Notes: generated by a model from the letters alone, not told the origin. 64,000 nucleotides of DNA from Hemileia vastatrix (GCA_030280995.1 JASXTE010000001.1:23755106-23819105); one strand, 5' to 3'. Positions 21,906-38,958 are shown, counted from the first letter of the stretch. Numbers and translations are program-made.

Positions 21906-22698
21906 ATACACAAAAGAAACAAAAAAAATAAAAAAATAAAAGTTAGTAAGAGAAAGAAAAGGGAAAATAAATATTAGTAAGTACTAACCTGGGCTAAGCA
22001 TAAGATGGACCTATGATCAAAGAAGAAGAAATAAAGCAAGTAAAAAAGTTAGCAAGGGTGGAGAAAGCAAAGAGAGAAAAGAAAGAAAAAGGGGACAAAT
22101 GATATTAGAAAACATGAGGGTAAAGGAATGAAAAGATGAGAGGAATGAGAAAATTATGAAAATGGTGAAAAGAATAAAAAACACACAACTTGATGAAAAG
22201 GCAGAATAACAAGTGAAGAGAAAGATAGTTGAAGGGATCTGGAAGGATAATTTCATCATGAAGGCGCTATGATATGTGTTATGATATGTTTTATGAAATG
22301 CATTCTGAAATCTGTTATGCAGATGTAACAAGAAAAAAAACATGGGCACCTGGTAGAAGGTGCCAATCCCTATCTTTAATTTGACTCAATTTTAGCTCAG
22401 TTGTAATTCTGCTGGAGAGACTTCACACTGAAAAATGAGAACACTAGCTTGCACAATATTAAAGAAAATTTACTCTTAAATCAAAACTTAATATAGCAAT
22501 AGACACCTGCTAGCAGGTGTGACTTGATTTTTTGTGGTGTGCATGTATTGAAAACAGAAATTTTTATGGAAAATGCAAAATGACTGTTAAAAATATACAA
22601 TTTTAAAGTTATGGAGAGGGAGGAAAAGAATATAATCAGGAAAAAAAAGTTTTCATTGTGAATATGAGTCATCTATTGCAAAAAGAAAAACCAATTAA
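21906..22698. other. Purine-rich spacer, no supported gene
   Basis: GAAAGAAAAGGG-like runs; the T-rich minus-strand ORF at 22017-22349 is a by-product of this composition. A palindrome CACCTGCTAGCAGGTG at 22505-22520 is the only feature noted. Confidence 0.4.
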
Positions 22699-23314
22699 TC
22701 AGTTAAATAATTCAAGTAATTTTTTAATGTCCTCATAAAATTGGCCATTTTCTACCCATTCCATAATAGATTTTTTTTTAATTTTCTTGCTTTTCCAAAT
22801 CAAGACTTTACATTTCTCTTTCAAAATCATGCTTTTTTGTTTTCTCTGAGAAAAGATGAGCTCTTTCCATCTCCTCTGCATCAAATCTAGCCTTTTCGAA
22901 AATTGATTGAAGAAAAAAACATGTTCCTCCAAATCTAAGGCCCATTTATCTTTCATTAGCATATGATCAAACTTCATTTTCTCAAAGTTGAGGGCATTTT
23001 TTTCAATAGAGGATTTTGCTGAGAAAATTGAATAGAAAAAAAGAAATAAATATGTTATTGAAGAAGGTATATAGTGGCCAAATCTTACTTGTATCTTTTT
23101 TCTCAAAATAATTATAAAGGGAGAAAAAAGAGCTGGCTGAAGTATTACCACATTTTAAAAGAAGTTTCAAGTTCATTGAAGTTAAGGCTTGGAACTTTAG
23201 TTTGGATTTTGAGCTAGAGGGTTCAGGCAGTTCATCTAAAGCTGCTTCCAAAGCAGAATTCTCATTGCCAGAATTGTTAATATTTTTTGAAATTTGAGCT
23301 TCAGTAGGAGGAGA
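22699..23314 (-). pseudogene. ORF2 of outer Harbinger, exons 2 and 3
   Basis: This is the 3' part of the gene whose first exon lies at 30693-30003, separated by the 6.6-kb inner Harbinger. Exon 2 starts at 23314 after ttatag (SPPTEAQISK..., MEAALDELPEPSSSKSKLKF, YFEKKD) and exon 3 ends with MEWVENGQFYEDIKKLLELFN. The inner element's own ORF2 has the same exon structure and the same ending (EDIKKLLDLFN). Frameshifts interrupt exon 3. Function is described with the exon 1 entry. Confidence 0.7.
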
Positions 23315-23712
23315 CTATAAGAGGAGGAATGAGAATTTTAGATAAGAAACAATGAAAAAAGAAAAATTAATCATACATTAGGGGTTGTCAGTTCTGGCGA
23401 ATCAGCACTTAAATTTTGCAAAAAAGTCACTTATTTCAAGAAAGGGTGTCAGTTATGACCTCAAATCAGCACTTTTTTCCTGTTTTTTTTCACAACCACA
23501 TTTTGGCCACAACATCCCTTCCTTTCTTACCCCATCCCTGTTGCATGTGACACACTGACCTTCCTCGCTCCCTACCCATCAATCCTTGGCACACACCCCT
23601 TCCTAACATTTTCACCATTTTATTACAACATTTTTAACAGGCATGTATACATTCTTTTTTACTTATTTATTCTACCTCTTAATCTATTTTCTTGTTATGT
23701 ACCAGTTTTATA

Positions 23713-25022
23713 ATACCTCCAAGACATTCCAAATCTCAAAAGGTAAATCAAAAATCTGCTTCATCACAAAAGTCTCCTCATAAAGCAAGCCCCACACCTA
23801 AAAAATCAAAGTTGGGTCAGCTAAAAAAGGATGATTATCTGATCATAATCAACTTCCTTAATGTAAAATCAAATTATGATGCTTGTTTTGGATGTGAAAA
23901 GTTCACTTGTATCGGATGCCCACCTTCTTTAAAGGTTAATGGCTACTTATTGATTGCCAATGAAGTAAGGAAGAAAACAAGGGGGAGAATCTATGTCAAT
24001 CCTAAACAAATGAAGGAGAGATTTAAGAGTTATCAATCAAAATATAAAAAGGCTCATCATGCTGCAAATGAAACTGGCTTTGGTATTGACAATGATGATT
24101 TGGAGATTGGAATTACTACTGCTTCCAAAAAGCTCAATGTCATGTGTCCTTTCTATGAGGAAATGGATAATCTTTTTGGCTCCCGAGTTGATGTAAACCC
24201 ATGGTTTCTACATGATACTACTAAGGATATACCCTCTGGATCCAAACCTTCCTATAATCCTCCCAACACACTTTTACTTGAAGGATATCAATCCCCTCCA
24301 CTTTCTAACCATAGTTCAGCAGAAGATGATCCCGACTATCAAGCAGAACAATTATATTGCAGCAGATCTGAATCCTCAAAGCCCCAAAATTTAGATGTAT
24401 GTTTACTTTTTCTTTTTTCTTCAATTCCTCTCTAAATTTCTATTTCTTTCTAGTCTCCTCCTACTCAAACTCAAACTCTATTAAATAATCTCGATGATGG
24501 AAATGTGAATCCCGCTTTAGAAGCTGCTTTAGATGAACTTTCTGAAGCCTCTTTTTCAAACTCTGAACTAAAGAAACGACCCTCAACTTCAATGAACTTG
24601 AACCATCTTTTAAAACGTGGTAATACTTCAACAAGCTTGATTGGCTCCCTTGAAGATTATTTTGAAAAAAAGATATAAGTAAGATTTGTTTACTATATAT
24701 CTTATTCATTAACTTATTCACTTATTTATTTCTATTTAATTTTCTCAGAAAAATCAACTATTGTAAAAAATGCCCTTGACTTTGAGAATATGAAGTTTGC
24801 TCATATGCTAAGGAAAGATCAGCAAGCCTTATATTTGGAAGAAAAAAAATTTGAGGCAGAGGAGATGGAAAGAGTAAATGACCATCAATTTCAAAGAGAA
24901 ATGGCTACTTGTGAATTGGAAAAACAAGAAAGTTTTAAAAAAAAGATTTCATTATGGAATGTGTAAAAAATGGCCAATCTTATGAGGACATTAAAAAACT
25001 GCTTGACCTTTTCAATCAATAA
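23713..25022 (+). pseudogene. Harbinger ORF2 (Myb/SANT-like partner protein), inner element
   Basis: Three exons: 23713-24396, 24454-24678 and 24749-25022, with gtatgt...ctag and gtaaga...ctcag introns. The product has a basic N-terminus, a Cys cluster CFGCEKFTCIGC (CX2CX4CX2C), and GRIYVNPKQMKERFKSYQSK, a helical block typical of Myb/SANT-like transposon proteins. A Pro/Ser-rich linker and a coiled C-terminus (EEMERVNDHQFQREM, ending EDIKKLLDLFNQ) follow. In Harbinger elements the second ORF binds DNA and helps import and target the transposase. The start codon reads ATA where the outer copy has ATG. One-base losses in A-runs near 24672 and 24940 shift the frame, so this copy is dead. Confidence 0.7.
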
Positions 25023-25741
25023 ATTGTTTTTCTAGTTAAATTAATTTTGTTTGATTTCTTTTTGGTAATATTTCCTTATATGCTGACTTATAAAAGGTCT
25101 TGAATATAGTAACTTTTTTTTGACAAATTTTCAAAAACATCATACAATTTTTCTATCTTTACATTCAAGTCAATAAGTTTGCTTATACTTTTTTTTGACA
25201 AAAATTTGAAAATATAATACAATTTTTCTATCTTTACTTTCAAGTCAATAATTTTGCTTATCTAAATACTGCTAAGTCATTAAAATTCTATATCTTTTTT
25301 GAAGATTTGGCAATACCTCCTCTTGAACTTTATTGAAACAAGGGGTGGTGGGTACCACCAAATTTTTCTAAATCATCAATTTCACATGTCAGATTTAAAA
25401 ATTTGGAAATATGCTCCCCTGCATTTTATTGAAGTAAAGGGTGAAAGTCACCAAAATTTAATATAATTACATAAATTAATTAATATATAAATAAGTTATG
25501 TCAAATCTACTACTTTTAAAGTAATGACAATTCCTCATTCCAAAATGCAGATCAAGTCTAGAAACTAAGTTTGGGACTTTCCACAGCTATAGGCTAGAGG
25601 AACCCCATGAAACAAATTAATTTTTTCATGATTACCTTTTATACAACCCAAGGTCATTGGCTCATTACTTTAATTTGGTAAAGTGACATATCAGATTTAT
25701 TTATTAAAAATTTATGGAAGAATATTAAATATTTGGTGACT
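25023..25741. other. AT-rich spacer between convergent genes
   Basis: Lies between the ends of ORF2 (plus) and the dioxygenase (minus). A repeated block 'acaaatttttctatctttac...caagtcaataa' occurs at about 25145 and 25218. No gene is supported. Confidence 0.4.
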
Positions 25742-26924
25742 CTATTGATCCCCATACTTTTTAGATCTACATAAAGAATTTTTAAATTTATTACCTTTTT
25801 CTTCTTTTTTTAACTTGTTTATTTGTTGGATTAACATTTGACTGATCTTGAAAGAGCAACCAAAATGTGTGAAGTCTTGACAAGATTCCCAACCTGGAGG
25901 AGCCTTTGTGGTTTGGTGATTATTGTAAGAAGAATTCCAAACTGTTTCAATGATTTCATTTCCTAATCCAAAATCGATTAAACATCTATGATCTGGGAAA
26001 TATAGTCCATGTCCTTTAATTTTAGCAGGTGACGGAATAGGTTGACCAGTGATAGGATTAATATATGAGAAAATTCCATAAGGTAATTGGCATCATTTGA
26101 GTCAGTGTGAATTCAGCTATGAAATCCAGAATGAGTTATTATAATATTTGAAAACATTAGATAATCACTGCTAATATCTTCCCATTCAGAGTTGCACCAA
26201 TCTGGTATTCCAAGTCTTGTAGCAAGTTCATGATTTTTTTCAAAAGCTTTATTGAAGAGTTTTTCAAGTCAAAGAGCAAGAAATGAATTAAATGAAGGTA
26301 GTGTATTCCATTTTTGAAAATCATTATCTAATTCAGATTTAGATAAAGATCTGAGTAAAGAATATATGCCTATATAATTAAATTCAGTAATATGATATTA
26401 AAAAATCAAGAAATAATTTTAAACATACCAAGAGAAAATCCTTTATCAAATCTAGGTCTCCATCCAATACCAATCATAATACCACCCAAAAAATTCTTAT
26501 TCCTTAAAGGTAAGCAAACCAAAGCCATTTAATAGAGTGTTATGATGAGATTGCAGAGTTGATTAAATGATTCATCTTTTAAACCATTAAAAGAATGGTT
26601 TTCATAAATAAATTGAGGTTTGAAAGTATTATTAATAACAGCTTTAACTTCATCACCTCCAATTTCAGTTAAATAATGTATATTTTCAGGTAACGTTTTT
26701 GGAAAATTGTTTTTTTTTTCAACTTTAGTTTTATAGTACTTGATTTTTGAAATATGGCCAAATATTTGATCCAAGTGAATTTTTTTTAAATATCTTTTAT
26801 TTCAATACTCTTCATTTTTCGTCAATGTTTTAGATGATGATTGAAAAGAAGTTGAATTTGAAGATGATAATGAAGTTAAAGAAGAAGAGAGTGAGGTAAG
26901 TGGTGAATCTGAAGTTAAAGACAT
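25742..26924 (-). pseudogene. Tet/JBP-like 2OG-Fe(II) dioxygenase, inner element
   Basis: Minus strand from ATG at 26924. A Ser-rich start is followed by QIFGHISKIKYYKTKVEKKN, TEIGGDEVKAVINNTFKPQF, GGIMIGIGWRPRFDKGFSLG and an intron (gtatgt...tatag, about 26375-26430). Next comes LGIPDWCNSEWEDISSDYLM, and then the catalytic core: NIIITHSGFHS, HxD as His-Thr-Asp (26101-26109), FSYINPITGQPIP, HGLYFPDHRCLIDFGLGNEI, ETVWNSSYNNHQTT with the distal His (25916-25918), and FTHFGCSFKISQ. The order fits the Tet-like 2OG-Fe(II) oxygenase fold. Relatives in basidiomycetes are known to travel with KDZ transposons. A few stops and one frameshift just after HTD inactivate it, but the metal ligands survive. 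Confidence 0.65.
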
Positions 26925-27119
26925 GTATTTTTCTACATAAAAAATTGTTACTTTTAAAATACCCAAAATTATACATTAAAAAAAACTCACTTAATTTAAA
27001 TTAAAGAAAATCCCCAAAAGACAAATAAGAATTTTTTTTATTTCACTTGAACTTGATGAATATTTTTCTCTAAAATTCAGAAAAAAATAAAAAATAAAAA
27101 AACTGTGAAATTTTTTTAT

Positions 27120-27560
27120 CACTTCCCCATTCCCCTCAATTCCCCCCTCCAAACCCCTCTCCCACCCCCCCAAAACCCTTGTACAAACCCCCCCAAACCT
27201 CCCCGCATCCTTCAAATTCCCCCCAATCCACCCCTTCAATCCCCCTCATAACCCCCCAATCCCCTTCAATCCCCCTCATAACCCCCCAATCCCCTCCAAT
27301 CCCCCTCATAACCCCCCAATTCCCCCCTCCTATCCCCCTCCAAATCTGCCAAATCCCCCCTCCAAATAACCCCCAATCCCCCCCTCCAATCCCCCTCAGA
27401 ACCCCTCCAATCCCCCCTCCAATCCCCCTCAGAACCCTCCAATCCCCCCCTCCAACCCCCCCTCCAATCCCCCCTCCAATCCCCCCTCCAATCCCCCCTC
27501 CTATCCCCCCTCCTATCCCCCCTCCTATCCCCCTCAAAATCTCCCCAATCCCCCCCCCTC
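27120..27560 (+). repeat. C-rich minisatellite (CCCCCTCCAAT-type)
   Basis: About 440 bases built of short units such as CCCCCCTCCAAT, CCCCCTCATAA and CCCCTCAGAA. The opposite strand is G-rich with many runs of four to six G. It breaks the otherwise AT-rich composition sharply. The Pro- or Gly-rich ORFs here are composition artefacts. Confidence 0.85.
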
Positions 27561-27692
27561 ATTCCTCCTTAACAATTTGCTAACGAATCTTTAAGTTACT
27601 GAATGATTAATCATAATCCTTCATTAACTTAATGATTTGCTAACAAATCGTTCAGTAACTTAACAATTTGTTAGTGAATCGTTAAGGAGGAA
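27556..27692. repeat. Large hairpin joining C-rich and G-rich arrays
   Basis: CTCATTCCTCCTTAAC at about 27557 is matched by GTTAAGGAGGAATGAG at about 27683. The inner sequences (aatttgctaacgaatctt...gttactgaatga against tcgttcagtaac...caatttgttagtgaatc) are also complementary. The loop lies around 27610-27640. Confidence 0.75.
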
Positions 27693-28000
27693 TGAGGGGG
27701 GGTAGGGGGATTGGGGGGATTGCAGGGGGGGTTGGGGGGGTTCTGAGGGGGAAAGGAGGGGGGTTCTGTGGGGGATAGGAGCAGGGGGTTGGAGAGAAAT
27801 GAATGAGGGGAGGAAATGAGAACACCAACAAGGGGGAGAAAGAGAGAGATGAGACCAAAGAGGGAGAATAGGGAGGTTAGAGTGAGCCAAGGAGGGGGAA
27901 ATAAGGCAGCCAAAGAGGGGAAAAGGGGGACATATCCAATCCAAGGAGAGGGTAAAGGTGGGAAAAAGCCCAGGCCAAGGGGGGATAAAGAATAGGATGA
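27683..28000 (+). repeat. G-rich tract, inverted partner of the C-rich array
   Basis: Runs such as GGGGGGGTAGGGGGATTGGGGGGATT change gradually to GGGAGAAAGAGAGA-type purine sequence. The first ~100 bases mirror the C-rich array across the hairpin. Confidence 0.7.
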
Positions 28001-28460
28001 ATGAGAGAAAAGAGGGAAGGGAGAGAGAAAAAAAAAGGTTAATTTTACCTATAAATTTAAAAAAAGCACTTACAAAAAAAACCAAAAAAAAACTACCAAA
28101 AAAAAAATTAGCAAAAAATTAAGTAAAAATGAAAAAAATGACTTGCCTGGAGAGATGAGTTGAGAAAAAAAAGAAATAGAATTGAAATTGGTTGAGTGAT
28201 GTAAGAAGAGAGGAGGAAACAGATATGAGTGAAGAAAAAAAAAAAAGAGAGCGACTGAAAAAATATGCATTTTCAGAAAATATGTGATTTCATGTTGAGT
28301 TGATGAAATATAACACAGAGAGATAAAAAAAAAATTAAGACTTTTAACAGAAAATTCAAAAACAAAATAAATATGCAAAAAAAAAAAAAAAAAAAAATTA
28401 CCATTCTCAGTGAATAAAACATACAAATTGATCATTTGAAGAGTATGAAAAAAAAAAAAA

Positions 28461-29768
28461 TTAAAATTGTGTTGAAAAATTTTGGAGTGTTATTGGAAGA
28501 ATTTTTGCCCTTAAAGTAGTCGATTGAGAAATAGAAGTGTTGGATATAGTTGGAGGTGAATCAACTTGTTCATCTTCATACAGCTCTAACCATTGATCTT
28601 TGAGGTCAGCAAGTAGGTTATGAAGTATAGTGCAACACAGAATCCAGTTGATCACTGTCTCCATTTCAGACTTATTTCTAAGAGGACTTTTTAATTCCCT
28701 TAAACTAGAAAAACAGCCTTTCAAGATTCCAATAGAATGTTCAATACGGACTCTTGACTTTTCCAAATGATTGTTGAACTTGGAATTTTGACTGTCTTCT
28801 GAAGCTGCTCCCCGAAAAAGCAGGAAGTACATACTTTCCATTTGCATAAGCAGAATCTGCAAGAAGATACTAATCTTCATCAAAGAATTTTTCAGGTTCA
28901 TTTTAAATTTGCATTCTTTGGAAGACGTAGGAGTCATGACATGAGCCAGGATAGCCAGCAAAGAATGATATAAATTTTTTGTTAACGTCACATATAAGCT
29001 GAATGGAAATTGAATATCTATAAAGAAGATACAGTTGTTTGTGTTAGTTTAAAAGAGAATGAAAGGAGTTAAAAATAATCTACCTTGTTTTATGGTCAAA
29101 TTAATTGGTTCCACCTTGAGGAGGTTTCTGGCTCAAAGGAATAGTAGTACCGTCAACAAAACCAATACATCCTGGGAAGCCCTCTGCTTGCATAACCTGA
29201 GATGATTCAAGTCGCTCTTCTTTTGTTGGACAGGTGAGAAGTTGAGATTCCAAGGAGTTGATGGCAGTGATGCATTGTTTGGTATAAGTGTTAACTGAAC
29301 CATACCCTAAATCAAAGACATTTTTTAAAGATTTCAAAGTGGCTCCATTACCATTTGAACCCAAACGACATAGTGCGGTGGCCAATTGAATTGAAGGATG
29401 TCGTTGTTCTTTTTGAGAATTATTGTGAAATATGGGATGATCCTGAATAAGCTCAATCAATTTAAGGAAAAATTCTGGAGAAGTCCTGAACAACTGTCTA
29501 AAACTGGGTGTAGATAGGTTAAGAAGTGTTTGGATGGTGTACTTGGGGGTATGAAGTACTTGAGGCTTTCTGGGAAGAAGGTAACGTTCCTGGGAATTTT
29601 TGATAAAAAGACAAAATTTTCTTCCAGATCAGAATTAGAATCGCAATCAGAGTCCAAGAGCAGTTCAAGAGCCATGAAAGTCATTGCTTTATGTAATTTA
29701 TCATGATTTGAAAGTGAGGAAGGCATGACTCTTATATGATATGATATGAAAATGTACATGATGTACAA
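28461..29768 (-). pseudogene. PIF/Harbinger DDE transposase, inner element
   Basis: Minus strand. The start (TFMALELLLDSDCDSNSDLE) is followed after one frameshift near 29580 by FRTSPEFFLKLIELIQDHPI, LGSNGNGATLKSLKNVFDLG and FPGCIGFVDGTTIPLSQKPP, which holds the first catalytic Asp. An intron follows (about 29072-29010). After it come YSISIQLICDVN (second Asp), AGYPGSCHDSYVF, LLADSAYANGKYVLPAF, KSRVRIEHSIGILKGCFSSL (catalytic Glu) and NWILCCTILHNLLADLKD. These are the DDE_4/HARBI1 blocks in order. Frameshifts remain at about 28880 and elsewhere. It faces ORF2 from the opposite end of the element. Confidence 0.85.
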
Positions 29769-30002
29769 TGTTTTGAGTTATGAAGTGTTATTCTGCAGAG
29801 TGCTGTGTATGATTGGGATGATGATGACAAATCAGTGAAATGGGACTTGATGGTGAAATCAGCACTTTTGGTTGATAAAGTGCAGATTTGAGTGAAATAA
29901 GTGACTTATTTCATTTTGAAATCCACCAGTATTGGGGCTAGTGTGTTTTGGAAATCCGCACTTAAATAAGTGCGGATTTGCCAGAACTGACACCTTCTAT
30001 TA

Positions 30003-30693
30003 AAAGATTGGGGCTATGAGGACTCAGATTTTCTCTGAAATAACTCTTCTGCTTGATAGTTGGGATCATTTTCAGCTGAACTATGGTTAAAAGCAGGAGG
30101 GGATTGATCTTGTTGAAGAACAGGTGTGTTGGGAGGATTATTAGATTGTTGAGAACCAGAGGGTATATCCTTGGTAGTATTGTGTGTAAACAAAGGGTTG
30201 AAATCAACTTGGGAACCAAAAAGATTATCCATTTCCACATAGAAAGGATACATGACATTGAGATTTTCAGAAACAGTAGTAATTAAAATCTTCAAATCAT
30301 TATCATAAATACTAAAAGCCAGTTGAAGTGGTAGAAAAATGAGCTTTTTTATATTTGGATTGATAACTTTTGAACCTCTCCTTCATTTGCTTAGGATTGA
30401 TGTGGATTCTCCCTTTTGTTTTCATTTTTTACTTTATTTGCCATCAACAAGAAGCCATTGACCTTTGATGAAGGTGGATGTCTGAATTGGGTGGACTTCT
30501 CACATCCAAAACATGCATCATAATTTGATTTAATTTGAAGAAGTTGATGATGATGAGATAATCTTCCTTTTTTTTTAGCTTTCCAGACTTTTATTTCTTA
30601 GTTAAGGGGCTTGCATTACATGAAGACCTTTGTGAGGAAGCATTTTTTTTTTTTTTGGGTTGCCTTTTGAGTGTTGGATTGTTTGGGAGGCAT
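30003..30693 (-). pseudogene. ORF2 of outer Harbinger, exon 1
   Basis: It starts at ATG 30693 (MPPKQSNTQKATQKKKK), then a decayed Cys cluster (CFGCEKSTQF...), KVNGFLLMAN, LNVMYPFYVEMDNLFGSQVD, NTTKDIPSGSQQSNNPPNTP and NHSSAENDPNYQAEELF. It parallels the inner ORF2 exon 1 throughout. The reading is cut after SPNLL by the inner transposon at 30002; exons 2 and 3 resume at 23314. By analogy with Harbinger Myb-like proteins it would bind DNA and assist the transposase. Several frameshifts are present. Confidence 0.7.
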
Positions 30694-30808
30694 TATGAAA
30701 CTGGTATGTTACAAGTAAAGAGATGAAGAGGTTGAAAACATTAAAAAAAAAAAAAAAAAGGAAAAAAAAAAACATGCCTGGTTAAAATTTTGCAATAAAA
30801 TTATTTTA

Positions 30809-30939
30809 AATCTCAGTGAGGGGGGGGGTGTGTGTGTGTGTGTGTGTGCTGAGGATTGATGAGAGGATGGAGAGGTCTGGGTGTCACATGGGACAGGGAC
30901 AAAGTCGGCAAGGATAGGGATGATGTGTCCAACATGTGG

Positions 30940-31016
<77 letters not shown>
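30809..31016. repeat. (GT)n and long A-tracts near the outer element end
   Basis: G-run plus GTGTGTGTG at about 30820-30848, and an almost pure A-tract at 30943-31016 with one interrupting G. Lys-rich and Phe-rich ORFs over it are artefacts. Confidence 0.85.
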
Positions 31017-31019
<3 letters not shown>

Positions 31020-31193
31020 TGAAAAAAAAAAAAATTGTGAAAAAAAAAGTGCTGATGGTGAGGTCATAACTGATACCCATTTTTTGGAAATAGATGACTT
31101 TTTTTTTTTTGGAAAAATTGAAGTGCTGATTTGGTTTGAAGTCTGCACTCAAGTTAAGTGCAGATTTTCTAGAACTGACACCTTCCCCTATTG

Positions 31194-31400
31194 AGAAGAG
31201 CATTGAATGACATGCATAAAAAATTAGCAGTCAAGGTTGACCTAAAATGACTGCCAAAGTCCCAGGGTTGAATATTAACTAAATGTGGTGATTAGTAAAA
31301 GATACTGCATAGGGCGGTTGAATATTGAAATTCATTATGAAATGACTCAAGTAAAATGCAATCATATACTTATTTTTTACCGACACGGAGACAGATGCCC
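31194..31400 (-). repeat. Right long terminal inverted repeat
   Basis: Reverse complement partner of 15719-15940, ending ...GAGACAGATGCCC at 31400 and followed by ATA. Confidence 0.6.
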
Positions 31401-32029
31401 ATAGCGGTTAGATAAAGTCGCCCTCATAGGGACGGTCATAACACTTGCAACATGAATTTTTCTATTTCTCTTTACTCCAAAACCACCAACACGCAGCATA
31501 TCCGCCTATTTCTTTAACAACCCTTTCCCTCTCTTTCCCTCTCTCTTTCACACACACACACACGCACACACACACATCCAAAACAAAAACTGCCAAATAA
31601 AATAATTTCTTTCAATATATATATTTATATATGTGTGTGTGTAACTAAAATAAACAAAATATAAATGGAATGCATGATAATGAATAATATGAAAAAAAAA
31701 TGAAAAACTAAGTTGAGAAGTTGTTTTATCAAAACAATAAATAGAAAGAAAATAGAAAGAAAAGCTGAAAAGGAAGCAGCAGGAGAGGGGATAAACAAAG
31801 AACCAACAAGATCAGGAGCTTGAGCAGTAAAAACTGCCCGAAAAAAAACCAATAACAAAATCTATCCATCCATCATGATGGTTATTTCTTACATTACCAA
31901 CACACGATATAAATAGCGAGAACTGATATGAAATGGTAAAGTGAGATAGAGAAATGGGATAAAGAGAAAATAAAAATAAAAATAAAACCAAGGAATCTAA
32001 CTAATATATATATGTATAAGTCTCGATTC
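31401..32029. other. 3' flank of the host gene, microsatellites
   Basis: Contains (CA)n at about 31551-31575 and TATATA/GTGTGT at 31613-31642. No gene is supported. The last ~130 bases probably include the 3' untranslated region of the minus-strand host gene. Confidence 0.5.
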
Positions 32030-38745
<6,716 letters not shown>

Positions 38746-38958
38746 TCTTGTAAAGATGATAATATAAAAATAGTGGGTGCAAGCCAGTCAAACTTGGAAA
38801 CACGATATATACTTTTAAGGGTGTATATATACCACTAATGTCCAACTGTAGATAAATGTCGTGAATAATAATTTATCAAACAAACTTGTAACAGCAACGA
38901 GATGGCAGTGGCAGACGCGGCTGCTGGGAGAGCAAGGCAGGAAGAGCAATAGGCTTTT
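38746..38958. promoter_or_regulatory. Divergent promoter between host gene and tafazzin
   Basis: 213 bp separate the two start codons. A TATATATA lies at about 38823-38830 within the near-palindrome GGGTGTATATATACC. Co-regulation is inference. Confidence 0.45.
38902..38952 (+). CDS. Upstream ORF of tafazzin (16 codons)
   Basis: ATG at 38902 opens MAVADAAAGRARQEEQ and stops 6 bases before the tafazzin ATG. If the transcript starts upstream, reinitiation after this uORF would set tafazzin output. It could instead be non-functional. Confidence 0.3.
   Translation: MAVADAAAGRARQEEQ

Larger units (their letters stand above)
23381..29999. mobile_element. Inner PIF/Harbinger transposon with dioxygenase cargo
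   Basis: The left end GGGGTTGTCAGTTCTGGCGAATC and the reverse complement of the right end TAGAAGGTGTCAGTTCTGGCAAATC form the TIR, flanked by TTA on both sides (23378-23380 and 30000-30002). It sits in the outer element's ORF2. Joining the flanks across one TTA restores the exon 1/intron 1 junction by comparison with the inner element's own ORF2. Genes: ORF2 (plus), dioxygenase (minus), minisatellite, transposase (minus). Confidence 0.8.
16344..31190. mobile_element. Outer PIF/Harbinger transposon with dioxygenase cargo
   Basis: The left end is GGGGATGTCAGTTTTTGGAA and the right end, in reverse complement, is TAGGGGAAGGTGTCAGTTCT. Both are variants of the TIR of the inner element. Flanks are TTA and TTG, a decayed 3-bp target duplication typical of Harbinger. 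Genes: transposase (plus, 16667-17884), an unrecognised broken gene (minus, 17962-18640), Tet-like dioxygenase (minus, 20414-21528), and ORF2 (minus, 30693 to 22699) split by the inner Harbinger. Without the insert the element would be about 8.2 kb. All genes are decayed. Confidence 0.65.
15719..31400. mobile_element. PIF-like element with ~210-bp inverted ends, filled by nested transposons
   Basis: The sequence from GGGAATCTACCTC at 15719 to about 15940 is repeated in reverse complement at 31194-31400 (ending ...CAGATGCCC). Shared blocks include GTAAAAAATAAGTATAT, CATTTCATAATGAATT, CCCTATGCAGTATCT and AGTTAATATTCAACCC. Both ends are bordered by ATA (15716-15718 and 31401-31403). The same terminus at 40959 leads into an ALP1-like PIF transposase, which ties this element to that family. 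No transposase of its own is visible here. The interior is taken up by the Harbinger at 16344-31190. Confidence 0.5.

Noticed and set aside
22017..22349. Phe/Ser-rich minus-strand ORF of 110 codons
   Set aside because: Polypurine spacer read in reverse; hydrophobic pattern is due to T-richness, not a membrane protein.
27136..27583. Gly-rich and Pro-rich ORFs, and a possible CRISPR-like array
   Set aside because: The repeats are short, irregular C-rich units without constant spacers. It is a minisatellite, and the ORFs follow from its composition.
27660..28085. Pro/Leu/Ser-rich minus-strand ORF of 141 codons
   Set aside because: Reads off the G-rich purine tract; no start context, domain or sibling support.
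30709..31203. Phe-rich and Lys-rich ORFs
   Set aside because: Products of the long A/T tracts near the outer Harbinger end; no motif or partner copy.
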